From positions 8,680,001-8,744,000 of the forward strand of contig CM034106.1 in assembly GCA_019914945.1 (NCBI GenBank): a stretch of 64,000 bases of DNA, in the 5' to 3' direction. The notes under the pieces were generated by a model. The model was not told the origin of the DNA, did no database searches, and worked only from the letters and a program-made list of their open reading frames with translations. Position numbers and translations under genes: made by a program. Source of the stretch: Typha latifolia. Lineage: Eukaryota; Streptophyta; Magnoliopsida; Poales; Typhaceae. Shown here piece after piece: positions 1 through 14,654 of the stretch (positions within the stretch are counted from its first letter, which is position 1; each line of letters begins with the position of its first letter).

Positions 1-3407
<3,407 letters not shown>

Positions 3408-3482
3408 AGTCGAGAGAGGAATTAAATCCCTAAAGGATGGAGAAAGGGAAAATGGAGGAGAGGAGTGATCAAATAAGGAAGC

Positions 3483-3602
3483 TAGGGTTTGAGGAGAGCG
3501 ACCAAAGGCGAGAGCTTGAAATGGAAGGCGAGAGGAGAAAGGAGGTGGGGGGATATAGAGAAGAAAGGAGCAGTCTCTAGAAGTCTCTACTAGGGTTTAG
3601 GG
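3483..3602 (-). promoter_or_regulatory. Telo-box motifs upstream of CPN60
   Basis: Two matches to the plant telo-box AAACCCTA, read on the minus strand, lie at 3483-3490 and 3591-3602; the second extends to CCCTAAACCCTA. They sit 76-195 bp upstream of the CPN60 ATG, where the 5' UTR or core promoter is expected. Telo-boxes are known near the start sites of plant housekeeping and translation genes. Their function here is inferred from position only. Confidence 0.5.
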
Positions 3603-4296
3603 TTTTAAGTGAACGCAACGGTAAGACCGGCAGAGATGTGGACCGGTTTGCCACCACGTAATCCGACCCATTTGACCATTCTTGTGAGACAAGAAAGGAG
3701 ATCGAATCGACCGGTTCGGTTCGGACCGGACCCCGGTTCGGTTTATTGTTGCAACTTGCAAATGATTTTTTATTAGATTAACTGTTGCAACTTGCAGGTG
3801 ATTCGTAACTCGTAAGTTGGACCACCACTTTCAAGTTAATCATAAAATAAATAATATAAAAAAAGAAAGTAATTTTTGCACAGTGCTTAGACACTAGTGA
3901 CCTACTCTTTGTGACTTCTTCCATTAAAAAGAAGTTTCTTGGACTATTTTTATGTTCGGGCAATATCCAATTAGATCAAAACTATATTTGCTTTTTAGTA
4001 TCCTATAATGTTTGTCACTTAGAAATGAAAATTTTGAACTAAACAGTTATAATCTTTCCCCTTTTATCCGTCGATAAGAATATGGTAATACTATAATTAA
4101 TTTGGCCATTTCCGATTTAACATTATGTGTCAATAATTTTTTTGGGGGTGGGGGGTTCAAATATTTATATTATGAAAGAAATAATTATTACATAGATGAA
4201 AAGAAAAGGATCATTTTTCTATCGTCGATTTTTCCTCTTCTCATAACCAAAGTGATGAAAATTGTGAGTTGTGACCTATCCACACAGATCCATCCA
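3603..4296. other. Spacer between CPN60 promoter and LRR kinase 3' end
   Basis: No gene is supported here. The spacer holds a GC-rich patch of repeated GGTTCGG/GGACCGG words (about 3700-3742). It also holds a short direct repeat of TGTTGCAACTTGCA at about 3748 and 3783. The remainder is AT-rich. It should contain the distal CPN60 promoter and the 3' UTR of the LRR kinase. Confidence 0.5.
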
Positions 4297-7200
4297 TTAA
4301 GAGCTCCTGGAGAAGTTTTGAGTCTTGGTTGAGCCCAGCAGTTTAATTACCCCTTGCATTGTTGGTCGAGCTTGTGGGTTCGAATGCACGCATTCCAGTG
4401 CAACCTCAGCCAATAATTCCACCTCATTTGCTTCCTGAGGAGTTGGAGGTCGGATTCTGCTATCCAAGAAGTCGTTTAGGATTACTTCTCCATCTGCAGA
4501 TGACAGCATGGAGAGGAATTCACCTGGATGGCTTCCATGAATCACTTCAAGTATTACAATGCCGAAACTGTATACATCGCACTTTTCTGTTACCTTCGCC
4601 ATGTAAGAAAGCTCTGTTCGGCCATGCATAAAAAGGGGAATTAGGCTGAAGTATAGGAACTATGATGATGAAAAAGATTCCAAATCAAAACCAAATGTGT
4701 TAGCTTATTATATATATACCTGGAGCCATGTACCCAAATGTGCCTGCAACCGAGCTCCAGTGCGATGAATCCGGCTTCAAACTTCTCGCCACGCCGAAGT
4801 CGGCAACGTATGCCTTCATCTCCATGTCCAACAGTATGTTCTTCCCCTTTACATCTCTATGCACAATCGGCGGATCACAGTCATGGTGCATGTAACACAG
4901 AGCACTAGCCACATCTTTCACAATACTCACTCTCTTGCTCCACTCCAACTCACTAGCTCCTTCTTCACTTGTTAGCACATCTGATAGGTTTCCTCTCTCA
5001 ATGTACTCATAGATGAGGAATCTAACATGAGCATGAGAGCAGAACCCGTGCAGCTTGACGATGTTTCGATGTTTTAGTTCGGTTAACGCGTTGATCTCGT
5101 TCGCGAATCCCCGGTCGTCGACGAGCTCTCCTTCTGGTGAGTGGAGCTTCTTGATGGCTACTACTTGGTCTGTTCTTAGCTGTGCTTTGTAGACACTACC
5201 ATAGCTTCCTACTCCGATGCAGTACTTGTCATCAAAGTTCTCAGTGGCATCAATAATTTTCTCGTAGATGTCCTTGCCGTCAAATTTCAGTGCCAAGAAC
5301 AAATTATTCGTCTCATGACTCTCCTTCTTTTCTTCATCCTTTGCGGGTTTCGATCTCCCACGGAGCGCGAAGGCAACTCCGATGGCGATAAATAGTAGAG
5401 TAACACATATGATAGGTATAACTATGGGGAGAATTTTCTTGCGATGCACTGGTCTGTTAGGCAACAAGCATTGAGGTAGACCATGAACAACACCACACAA
5501 GCCAGGGTTGTGCTCGAACCATTCAACCGGCGCTTGCGAAAAGAATCGCGTTGCGGGGAGTGAACCTTCTAACTCATTGTATGATAAGTCGAAGGTGACC
5601 AAGCTGATCATGTTTGAGAGGGAGGCAGGGATGGAGCCAGTTAGGTTATTGTGTGAGAGGTTTACGTTTTGCAGCATACTTAACCTGCAAATTTGTGGTG
5701 GAATGGATCCCGTGAGTGAATTGTAGCTTAGATCAAGCAAATCTTGCAGGGCCACTAGATCTCCAATCTCAACTGGAAGGCTTCCATGTAACTCGTTTGC
5801 ACTCAAGTTCAATAGTCTCAATCCGGTGCATTTGCTAAGTTCTTTAGGAACCACTCCACTTAACTTGTTACTTGACAAATCAAGAGTAGTTAGGCTGTCT
5901 AGATCTCCAATCTCAGAAGGTATTTGGGCAGAGAGTTGGTTGCTGCTTAGGTTTAATTCAAGGAGAGAAGCTAGAGAACCTAGTTTTCTTGGTATTTCTC
6001 CTATTAGATGATTCGAAGAGATGTCGAGCGACGCCAACATCGGTAAGTCCCCGATCTCGGGCGGTATTCCACCGCCGATCATGTTCCCCGCCAAGAGAAG
6101 AGATGTCAGATTGCGACATCGGCCCCAATTCTCCGATAGCTCGCCGTAGAATCTATTGTAGCTTAGTTCAATGTAATATAGATTAGGATACACTCCAAAT
6201 ACTGAGGAGATATCCCCGGAGATCTGGTTATATTCTAGCCTGACCCTCTCTAAGCTAGTACAATTCTTCAGGCTCGGCGGCGCCGGACCGTCGAACTGGT
6301 TGTTATTCACCGAGATCCAGCGAAGAGCTCCTCCTCTGCATACATTTGGAGGCAGAACACCTGAGAAATTATTCTCACTCAGTTGTAGCGACACAAAGTT
6401 CGTTAGGTTGTCTAATTCGGGCGGCAAAGGGCCGGATAGTCGGTTACTGTAAACCTCGAGGTCCGTCAGGGAAATCAGATTGCCGAACGACGGCGGGATC
6501 GCGCCGGAGATCTGGTTGACGGAAATGATAAAATCGTGGAGATTTACAAGATTTCCCATCTCAGGAGGAATGGATCCAGAGAGATGGTTGTTGTAGAAAG
6601 ACAACGACTCGAGCATGCTCAAGTTTCCTAGACTAGTGGGAATGGAGCCAGACAAGTGATTCAAACTAAGGTACAAAATTTGCAGCTGAGCCAGGTTACC
6701 TAACCTAGATGGAATGGGACCAGCCAGGGAATTGCCGGAGAGCACCAACTCCACTAGGTTCCCCAAATCCCCTAGCTCAATTGGGATGGGTCCAGTGAGA
6801 TAATTGTAGTCTAGGAGGATCATCTCGATCTGGGTCAAGTTAGCTAGGCTTGAAGGTATAAGGCCAGTGAGATAGTTTTTGTAGAGAGAGAGATCAATCA
6901 GGTTATCAAGCAACCCTATATCTTGAGGAATGGGACCTGAGAGATTGTTCGAGCCCAAGTTTAGGACGATCATCTGGCTAAGATTGCCAAATGATGCAGG
7001 AACTGGACCTGTGAGGTTGTTTGTGGCGAAAAAAAGGACCTTCATGGAGCTAAGTCGCCCTAGCTCATGAGGAATAGAACCCGAGATCCGATTTCTGTAG
7101 AGCAAGAGATTAGTGATGGCGGTGAGATTACCAAGGGAGCGGGGGATGACACCATCGAGGTGGTTCCCCGAAAGATCTAGCACCGCTAGCCTGGTGAGCT

Positions 7201-7852
7201 CCCCGAGCTCTTCCGGTATCGAGCCAGTTAGGCTATTATAGAAGAGGCGAAGGACGCGGAGTCTGGATAGTTTCCCGATTTCGGCCGGAATAGTTCCAGT
7301 GAGCCGGTTTTCGTGGAGATGGAGGGAGGTGAGCTTAGTCCAGTTGGATAACATCACTGGAGAGATCCCCCCGGTGAGCTTATTACCGGAGAGGTCTAGC
7401 TCTGATAGGCGTGAGAGGGCGGCGAGGGAGGGCGGGAGCTCGCCGGATAGGTGGTTGTGGGAGAGGTCGAGGGAGGAGAGTGTCGAGAGATTGGTGATCG
7501 ACGGGGGGATGGCCCCGGAGAGGAAGTTGTGGCGGAGGCCGAGGACGGAGAGGGAGGGGAGGGCCGAGAAGTCGAGGGCAGCGAGCGTGCCGACGAGGCC
7601 GGCTCTCGGGAGGCTCAGGTTGGATACGTGGGAGCCGATATTGCATGTGATTCCATGCCATGAGCAGGGAGAGGTGGTGGAGTTCCAGGAGAGGAGGGCA
7701 AGGGGTAGAGGGGGTAGGAGGGTGGACTTCCAATGGAGGAGGGCATCGGCTTCGGATTCGGATGTAGCGAGAGAAATTGATGCTAATAATCCCGGAGAAG
7801 GAAAGAGGAGGAGAAGAGAAAGGAGAGAGAGAAGGAGAGAGGAAGATTCCAT
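4297..7852 (-). CDS. LRR receptor-like serine/threonine kinase (MIK2-like)
   Basis: Plasma-membrane receptor kinase, 1149 aa, from two exons (4720-7852 and 4297-4613). The intron falls within the kinase APE motif, the usual place in this subfamily. I start at the ATG at 7852; no earlier in-frame ATG was used. Order of parts: hydrophobic signal peptide (about 1-28); LRRNT_2 domain with the CSWHGITCN motif; about two dozen plant-type LRRs, many with LxGxIPxxLGNL; and a single membrane segment near residues 805-828. The kinase follows, with G-loop [14 protein letters not shown] lysine in VAIKKL, catalytic HRDVKGKN and DFG in VADFGVAR. All key residues are present, so it should be an active RD kinase. 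The overall plan resembles Arabidopsis MDIS1-INTERACTING RLK 2 and its expanded homologues. The ligand cannot be read from sequence. It lies in the same orientation as the CPN60 gene, about 0.9 kb away. Confidence 0.93.
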
Positions 7853-8699
7853 TTGCACGGTGAGATGTTTGGAAATAATTGCTACTATTTGTAGTGCAGC
7901 AACTAGTCCTGTACGTAGTCAATTAAAAGTCTTAAGTGGAAACCGGTGCGGAAATGAGAACAAAGTTTCGGGTCACATTGTTTTGAAGTCATGGAAGTCT
8001 GAGTGGAAAGTGATTGGACTGAAATCAGAGAAAAAGGACAAGGCGTGAAGAATCGCAATAGTGTGTATCGTACATACTTATTCCATGGTCTCCCTAGATA
8101 TTTGTTAAGTTGGTACATATCCTCACCAGTATGGATGGATGGATGTAAAATGCACTTTACGTCAGTCACTTTTTGATTGGCAAGGTTTTTTAAATTAATA
8201 TATTTTAGCGTGGGATTTGGGTTTGTGAATCTTTGAGGTTGGCATGGAGTGATGGAGGCATTAAGTTTAGGCAAAGACTTAGTAGTCTTAGTATTTTGTT
8301 TGAGGGTATGATTATGCTTGGACTCAATTATGTCAGGTCTCTCACGTACGGAGTACTCTTAAAATAATTTTGTTAAGTGACATTTACTTAATAGTATTGT
8401 GGTCGATTTTATTGAATAGTTAGATGCTTTTAAAATAGGGCGTAATATCGAGAGGATCTCAAAGAGCACTTGATATATTGAGGTGCCATACGAAATTTTA
8501 TTAGGTGAAATCTTTAGCCCCGTGGTATGTATCAGACTAGCTTATTATAATTAGTGAATGTTAATGAATTGATATTGCGCTTAAAAACTTTCGATCAAGA
8601 AAAGAAAAAAAAATAGAGGCACTGTGCAAGAAATATTAGATATTTGAGGCGGTTAAAATGTTACAAGAAACTAAATAAAAATATATTATTACAGAAGAA
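7853..8699. other. Upstream region of the LRR kinase
   Basis: AT-rich, no gene supported. It should hold the 5' UTR and promoter of the minus-strand receptor kinase. I recognise no clear regulatory motif with confidence. Confidence 0.4.
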
Positions 8700-9050
8700 A
8701 AATTAATAGATTTCCTCGTTCTTCCACTGATATTCTCTTTGCGCCATTAGATCCCAATACTCCTTACAAGTTGGAATACTAAATGGAATCTTCAATCTCG
8801 AGTAGAAGAAGAATTGAAAGATTTGAAGAGCAAAGCGACACCATGAGAAATAGATGAAAGGTGGGGATTCTTCATGGTCACCACAAAGCCCTCCAGTTGT
8901 GTTTCAATATTCATGCCCATACCCCCTGAGTGAGTCTTTAATGTGAAGTCTCTTTGTTTGCAGCTTGAAGTCTCTTTGTTTGCAGCTCGCCAGCCAAAGA
9001 AATATTTTCACCTTTGAAGGCACAGGGAGTTTCCATATGCCAAAGTAAAA
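8700..9050 (-). pseudogene. Decayed retroelement zf-RVT (reverse-transcriptase zinc-binding) fragment
   Basis: Minus-strand translation gives FGIWKLPVPSKVKIFLWLAS near 9045-8986. This is the hallmark of the zf-RVT domain found after the reverse transcriptase of plant LINEs (consensus W..lWk..vP.KvkiFlWla). Further along, in a shifted frame, GGLCGDHEES occupies the place of the domain's C..C...E segment. The frame then runs on through CKEYWDLMAQREYQWKNEE. No start, no other domains and at least one frameshift are seen, so this is a relic. A 23-bp tandem duplication within it (about 8943-8988) is one cause of the broken frame. It is separate from the LINE at 10.2-16.6 kb. Confidence 0.55.
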
Positions 9051-9243
9051 TTTGAATGAACTCTCTTCATGAGGATATTATAAACCTTAGAAGAAGTAAA
9101 CCTCCAAGAAGCAGTGCAGACTTTGGCAAACTATAAACACAATATCTCTCATAGAGTCTATTTCAGCAATTCACATTTGGCAGGACAAAAAGTGTGTGCG
9201 GTTAGAAAGACTAAAGGATGAAAGATTTTAAAGATACAACACT

Positions 9244-9787
9244 AGACGCGATCAAACGGCCTAACCTGCTTGTGCCTAGCCCGAACTCGGTTTAGGCCCG
9301 TCTCGGCCCGAGCCCGAACTATCCATAGGCGGCATAGGTTAGCCCATTTGCCCACCCGACCCGGCCCGGAAGCACGCCCGTTTGGTTCGTAACTAGGCTT
9401 GCTCGTTCTGCTATAGTATTTATCCGTTATGCTACAGTAAAAACCAACTAAAATTTTAATACTGTACCATTTTTTTAAGCTCATATTTAAATTTTGTTAA
9501 TTTATGATTATTATTTTTAAATAGAGGAACATAAATATTTTTTTAAATAAGCTAATAGCAAAAAAAAATTCTAAAAATAGCTAAAATGTGGATTGGGTTG
9601 AATGATTGGTGGGTCGGGCTAGCCTGCCCCGATCGACTAGCCCGATCTTTTATGGGCCGACGGGCAGTAGCTAGACTATTCTAGCTCAGCCCGAACTCGG
9701 CCTGGTCCGAGTGATTGGTATATCAGGCCATGAACAAATATTTTAAGCCTAATTGGCCCAAAAAGCTCGGCCCGATGATCATGTCTG
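9244..9787. mobile_element. Foldback, Mutator-type non-autonomous element, copy 1
   Basis: The element starts AGACGCGATCAAACGGCC and ends with the inverted counterpart GGCCCGATGATCATGTCTG. It is bounded by a perfect 9-bp direct repeat, TACAACACT, at 9235-9243 and 9788-9796. The left arm shares a long block with the element at 62.2 kb, including CGCCCGTTTGG, CTGCTACAGTAAAAAC and CTAAAATTTT. A 9-bp target duplication with long terminal inverted repeats is typical of Mutator-like elements. There is no transposase. The right arm is more diverged than in copy 2. Confidence 0.75.
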
Positions 9788-10167
9788 TACAACACTGGCT
9801 CAACGAGTCTGACTCCCAGATTTTGACCAACATGATAAACAGATTTATTCCCTCTTAGGTGAGTTTTAGAGTCCATAATTACTGATATACTTTGTCTGCC
9901 TAAAGAATTACCAACATTTTAGTCCAGGAGAATTACCTCTTAGAGATGGTTTGGCTACTATCTGCCTTAGATCCTGATTAGATTCTTGAAAGCCTTATTT
10001 TAGTAATATTTGTTATAGCAAATTTGAGGTTTTTATTTTAGATAATACAAAGAGAGGATTTTATTTTATAATATAGTCTAAATGTAAGGTGTTACTTGTA
10101 ATTTTCTCTAAAAAATAAAAAATTAGATGATTAATTAGAGTAAGCCAAACTTCTTAAATTTGGTAAG
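9788..10167. other. Spacer between foldback element and LINE
   Basis: AT-rich; no gene supported. It contains the right 9-bp duplication of the foldback element (9788-9796) and runs up to the left target duplication of the LINE. Confidence 0.5.
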
Positions 10168-10183
10168 ATCCTTAGTCCTTACT
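10168..10183. repeat. LINE target-site duplication, left copy
   Basis: ATCCTTAGTCCTTACT (16 bp), identical to 16635-16650. It directly abuts the T-run that is the poly(A) tail of the minus-strand LINE. Confidence 0.9.
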
Positions 10184-10210
10184 TTTTTTTTTGAGTGCAA
10201 AGAGCTGAGG

Positions 10211-13200
10211 TCAGCTATTTATTGAATTTTGCCGCCACGTGTCAGTGTCGGCAGTTAAAAGCTTACATAGTTCCGGTGGAGCGTTGCTTAGACGCTCCAC
10301 CTGGCAGTAACCCGATGCCACACTGGCCCTCGCTGCTGCCCAGTCAGCGACCGAGTTGGCTTCTCTCCCCACGTGGGATAACCGGACCTCACCAACGCCA
10401 TTGGCGAGCTCCGCACATTCGCGCGCCAGGTTACGGACGCGCCATGGCCCGAGCTCCGGCTGCTGCAAGCATCTGATGGCCTCGGTGCAGTCCGACTCTA
10501 TCTCGAGTCGAGAGCCTCTTCTTGCCATCTTCAACGCCAGTCTAATTGCCCAGAGTTCCGTTTGGAGCGCCGAGGTGCCCGGGCACGGCTCCCAACTCTC
10601 AAACTCAGCTTGGTACTCCAATACGGTCGTCCTTTGAACCATCTTGCTTAATGTGGCAGCAAAATCTTCATATGCTGCTGTCCCATATCTGCATGTAATC
10701 CTCCTACAAAAATCAGCCATCCGGTAAATCCACCACTATGAATAACCGATCTATACCAATGCAATGTCGTTCCTTGGGGGTGAAAACTTGCCATCTAGAC
10801 TTTTACATCTTTCGTTGTACCTTGACAATATAAATATTGTTCAACTTGAAACACTCAATCTGTTGGATCACAGCCTTGGAATTTTGGAAAGTCCAAGCGT
10901 GCGGTTCTCCATCAAATAGCGTTGTAAGAAACTCACCGTCGGCATTTCGAAATATGGCTGCTACTCCGCCTTGGGACGCGCCTGCTTTCAGCGCTCCGTC
11001 GGTGTTGGCTTTGCTCCAGCCCGTCTCCGGCGGTTCCCAGGGCTTCCTTATCTTTCTTGGCTTCGGGTTCTTCTTTTTGTTTACGCACCGGTACTCCTCC
11101 GCCATTTCGATCGCGGCCCGGACCACGGCTAGCTCCTGCGTCCGCTTTCCTCTAAACACAACTCCGTTTCTGCTCTTCCACAGTGACCACAGCGTGCATG
11201 CTATCAACCCTTTGGCCCGTCCATCCTCCTCCGCGCTTACATTCCACGCTTTCGTGATCCATTCTTGATCGATCTCCGCAGTCGCCAGCCTCTCTCTGGT
11301 GCCCAGGGTTTTCCAAACCTCCCTGCTGTATCTACACGAGAACAGGAGGTGCTCGCTCGTCTCACAGAACAGACCGCACATGGCACAAGGATCCTCGGGG
11401 CCAACGTGAAGGTAGTGGAGGTACGCTCGCGTTGGGAGCCTACCCCATAGAAGCTTCCAGCAGAATACTCTGATCCTCGGAGCCACCTGCAGGCGCCAGA
11501 GGTTACTCCACCCTGCCCAGAGTTGGTCGCTCTGAGGAAGCAGGGACTGGTATATCGCCTTAACCGAAGGCGTCCCCCTGGGTGCGGCCACCGGATCCAT
11601 CTGTCCTCACTTTGTGGCGGCACCCATGGGGAAGGTTGCGATCTCGAAGGCCAGCTCCGTTCCTGCCTCTCTGACCAAACTCCCGGATTCCTTTGGTGTT
11701 CACGGTGAGGTCCGCCACACTCGGGTTTTCTTCCATTAGCCTAGGTGCCGGGACCCTTGGCGATGCGGACCACGGGACCTCATGCGGCCATGGATCGCGG
11801 CGCGAGTGCCTTTGCCGTTCCCTATCATCACTCGGCATCCCATTCTTAACCGAGAAGTCTGTTTTGGTGAGAGCTCGCCACATCCCGGGATGGTTGGTGG
11901 GTCTTCGTCATCTCCCACGGGTGCGGTCTCCGTATTTGGCTGCATTATTTATTAATCCATGGCGCCTGCTCCCTGTTTAGCATTTTGAACACCAGCTTAC
12001 CCAGGTGGGCAGTTCTGGCTTCTCTAAGTCGCCGGACTCAGAGACCACCACGCGCTTGGCTGCGTCACTGCGCCCGGTTCATCGGGTGGAGGCCGTGGCC
12101 ATCCCGGTTTTTCCACGGGAAGTGACGGGCTTTTTCTCTCTCCTCCAAGATACCCCATCCGGCACCCACGTCTTGCCTAGCCGATAAGACGGGATCGCTA
12201 GCAGTGCCGCCTTGATCAGGGTAAGCTTGCCAGCCTGGGAGAGGAGCGTCCCTTTCCAGCCCGCTAGCCTCTTACCAATCCTCTCCACCAGCTCCAGATG
12301 CTCTTTCACCTTCACATGCCTCCCCGAGATGAGCACCCCGAGGTATTTGAACGGCATGCCAGCCACCTTCAGCCCTAGCTGAACACTGAGCTGGCTGCCT
12401 TCTTTAGCTCCGATCCTATTGGACAGATATAGCTCCGACTTGTTGTAGTTCACCCTCTGGTTTGTGATGATCTCATATTGGCTCAGGCTCTCGAGGATGC
12501 AGTTGGCGTTCTCCGGCGAGGCTTCCAACATGAGCAGCATATCATCTGCATAGAGCGGGTGAGACAGCTTGCACATCTCGACCCCGAAAACCTCGCAGAA
12601 GGCCTCGCGCCGCCCTCGTTGATGAGACCCGATAGCACTTGCGTGACGATGATGAAGAGGTAGGGGGATATCGGATCGCCTTGTCGCGAGCCACTCACGG
12701 GGTGATCCAGGTGGTCGGGCACCCGTTTATCAGCAAGATGAACCTGGGGGACGCTATGCACGCCTGCACCCAGTTGCACCACCGAGCTGGGAAACCCATC
12801 CGCCGGAGCGCGCCCACCACAGCCGGCCAACTGATCCTATCATAAGCCTTCTCCATGTCCATTTTGATCATCATAATAGGTTGTCCGCTCTTGTTCGTGG
12901 CCATGGAGTGTGCCACCTCCTGGGCAGCCAACGTGTTGTCTTCTAGGCTTCGACCGGCCACAAACGCCGCCTGCTCCGGGCCGATAATTTTGGCCAGCAC
13001 CACCTTAAGTCTATTTACCATGACCTTCGCGATAACCTTGTAAATGACATTACAGAGTGCGATCGGTCGATAGTCCGCCACCTTGAGGGGGTGCTCCTTC
13101 TTCGGGATCAATGTTATGAAGGTATCACCCCATGCTTTTGGCATGGCCTCGGCGATGAAGAAGTGGCCGACGGCTCGGCGAGGTTTCACCCATGGTGTTC

Positions 13201-14654
13201 CAAGATACTTGATGTATACTTCGGCTTGCATTCCGTCCGGGCGGGGCCTTCCCTCTCGGCAGGCTCCACGCCGCTTCCTTAATTTCCTCAGCCGTCACCG
13301 ACCTCTCTAGGTCTGACGCTTCCTCTGTCGAAATGGTAGGGAGTGCTGGCCATTCCATCCTTCGGGGGTCTGCCTCTTCCGCTTCTCCCCAGAGCCGTTG
13401 GTAGAAGGATTTGAAACAGTGGATCACTTCGGCCTGCTCCTGAACCCAGCACCCATCGTCACTTTGGATGCCTGCAATCATGTTGCGACGGCGTCGCAAG
13501 GTAGCCGAGATATGGAAGAATTTCGTGTTTCTGTCACCTTCCTCCGTCCACCTTAATCGGGATCTTTGCAGCCATTTGATGTTGAGTTGCCTGTTTAGGG
13601 CTATCTTGCAGTTGTAGAAGCTCCGCAGGCTCTGCTGGCCCGCCTCTGGCAGCATGCCGTTGGCATCTAGCTCCTCGAGGTCAGCCAGCTTCTGGTTTGT
13701 GTCCTTTAGCCGTCTCTCCACGCTCCCCACTGCCGCGCGATTCCAGTTGCTCAGGCTTCTCCTCAACTCACTCAGTCTGTGAGAGAAAGCTTGCATTGGG
13801 TTGCCGCCGGCTCGCCGCTTCCAGGAGTCTTGGATGATGTGCTGGCACTCCTCATACTCCATCCAGAGGAGCTTGAACCGGAATGGTTGCTTGCTCCTCG
13901 TCGTTCCTGCCGGCACCGTGAGGAGCAGCGGCGCATGATCCGAAGCACCCCTGTCTAGATGCTGGACTTTGCACTCCGGATGATCACTGACCCATTCAGT
14001 GTTGGCCAGGGCTCTGTCAAGCCGGATCCAGATGCGTCGCGAGCCTTGTTGGTTGTTACACCAGGTGTATGGAATACCCTCGTAGCCAAGGTCGCACAGC
14101 TCCGTCTCGTCCACGAACCGCGCAAAGGCCTTCCCTTTAGGCCCGAGGGCGACCACCCCGCTGCTTCTCTTCTCCTGTACAGACAGGAACGCGTTGAAGT
14201 CTCCCATGATCGCCCACGGCATGTTGATGGACGCTATGTTCTTCAGCTCCTCCCAGAGTTCCTGCTGCCCTTCCAGAGCGGTGCTAGCATACACGGTGGT
14301 CCAGATCCAGGTTTGTCCGGTCGTAAGGGTGATCGTAAGGTGGGCAGCATACCTTGATACCGCTGCCACATCAACCCACCCTAGCTCCTTGTTCCATATG
14401 ACCAAGATGCCTCCTGCTCGGCCTTGCGCCGGAATGGCAAACCACGCCCGGCCTCTGCCAATCTTTTTAGCCACCTGCTCAGCTTCGATCCAGCTTGTGT
14501 GTGTTTCGAGCAACACCAGGATATCCAGATTATGATCACGAATCATAACTCTGCATCGGTCGAGTGCCTCTTTCTTGCGGGCACCTCTGCAATTCCACAC
14601 TAAGGTTTTTAACATTGGTAAACCTTGAAGTATGGTTTGCCGGCCGACGGTCAA
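10211..14654 (-). pseudogene. LINE ORF2: endonuclease, reverse transcriptase, zf-RVT, RNase H; broken
   Basis: The endonuclease part is read in one frame from about 14615: VWNCRGARKKEA, LVLLETHTSW, AIMGDFNAF, RLDRALA and SDHAPLLL are the APE motifs. A frameshift near 13245 leads into the reverse transcriptase (LIPKKEHPLKVADYRPIALC, KMDMEKAYDRISW). Further shifts near 12.7 and 12.6 kb separate the SGSRQGDPISPYLF block from the active-site block PLYADDMLLML. The zf-RVT segment (RVFCWKLLWGRLPTRAYLH, CAMCGLFCETSEHLLFSC) lies at about 11.5-11.3 kb. RNase H follows (SKANTDGALKAG, TELWAIRLALKMARRG, IESDCTEAIRCL), split by inserted gag sequence. The catalytic residues are mostly still visible, but no single frame encodes the whole protein. 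Confidence 0.9.
10596..10896 (-). pseudogene. Ty3/gypsy gag fragment inserted in the LINE RNase H domain
   Basis: About 301 bp that do not belong to RNase H. In the LINE's direction it reads FQNSKAVIQQIECFKLNNI, then (new frame) MASFHPQGTTLHWYRSVIHS, then ADFCRRITCRYG, AYEDFAATLSKM and TTVLEYQAEFES. These, in order, match the retrotransposon gag domain of Ty3/gypsy elements (WIqq.E.fF.l.ni; K..mAsf.l.G.al.Wy; W.dFc..l..rfgp.ayeDf...l.kl.Q.tsv.eYq.eFe). RNase H resumes immediately with EPCPGTSALQTELWAI. The four bases CCAA occur at both junctions (10592-10595 and 10893-10896). No LTR is present. Confidence 0.75.

Noticed and set aside
7299..8048. A 249-codon open frame on the plus strand over the start of the receptor kinase
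   Set aside because: It lies opposite the GC-rich signal peptide and LRR coding sequence, is Arg/Glu-rich from antisense LRR codons, and matches no family. It is a shadow of the real gene.
10025..10130. Similarity to 16720-16800 on the other side of the LINE (GGTTTTATTT, AAGGTGTTA..TGTAA, TTCTC)
   Set aside because: Possibly a pre-existing direct repeat, but the matched words are short and AT-rich. I could not show it exceeds chance, so it is not listed as a feature.
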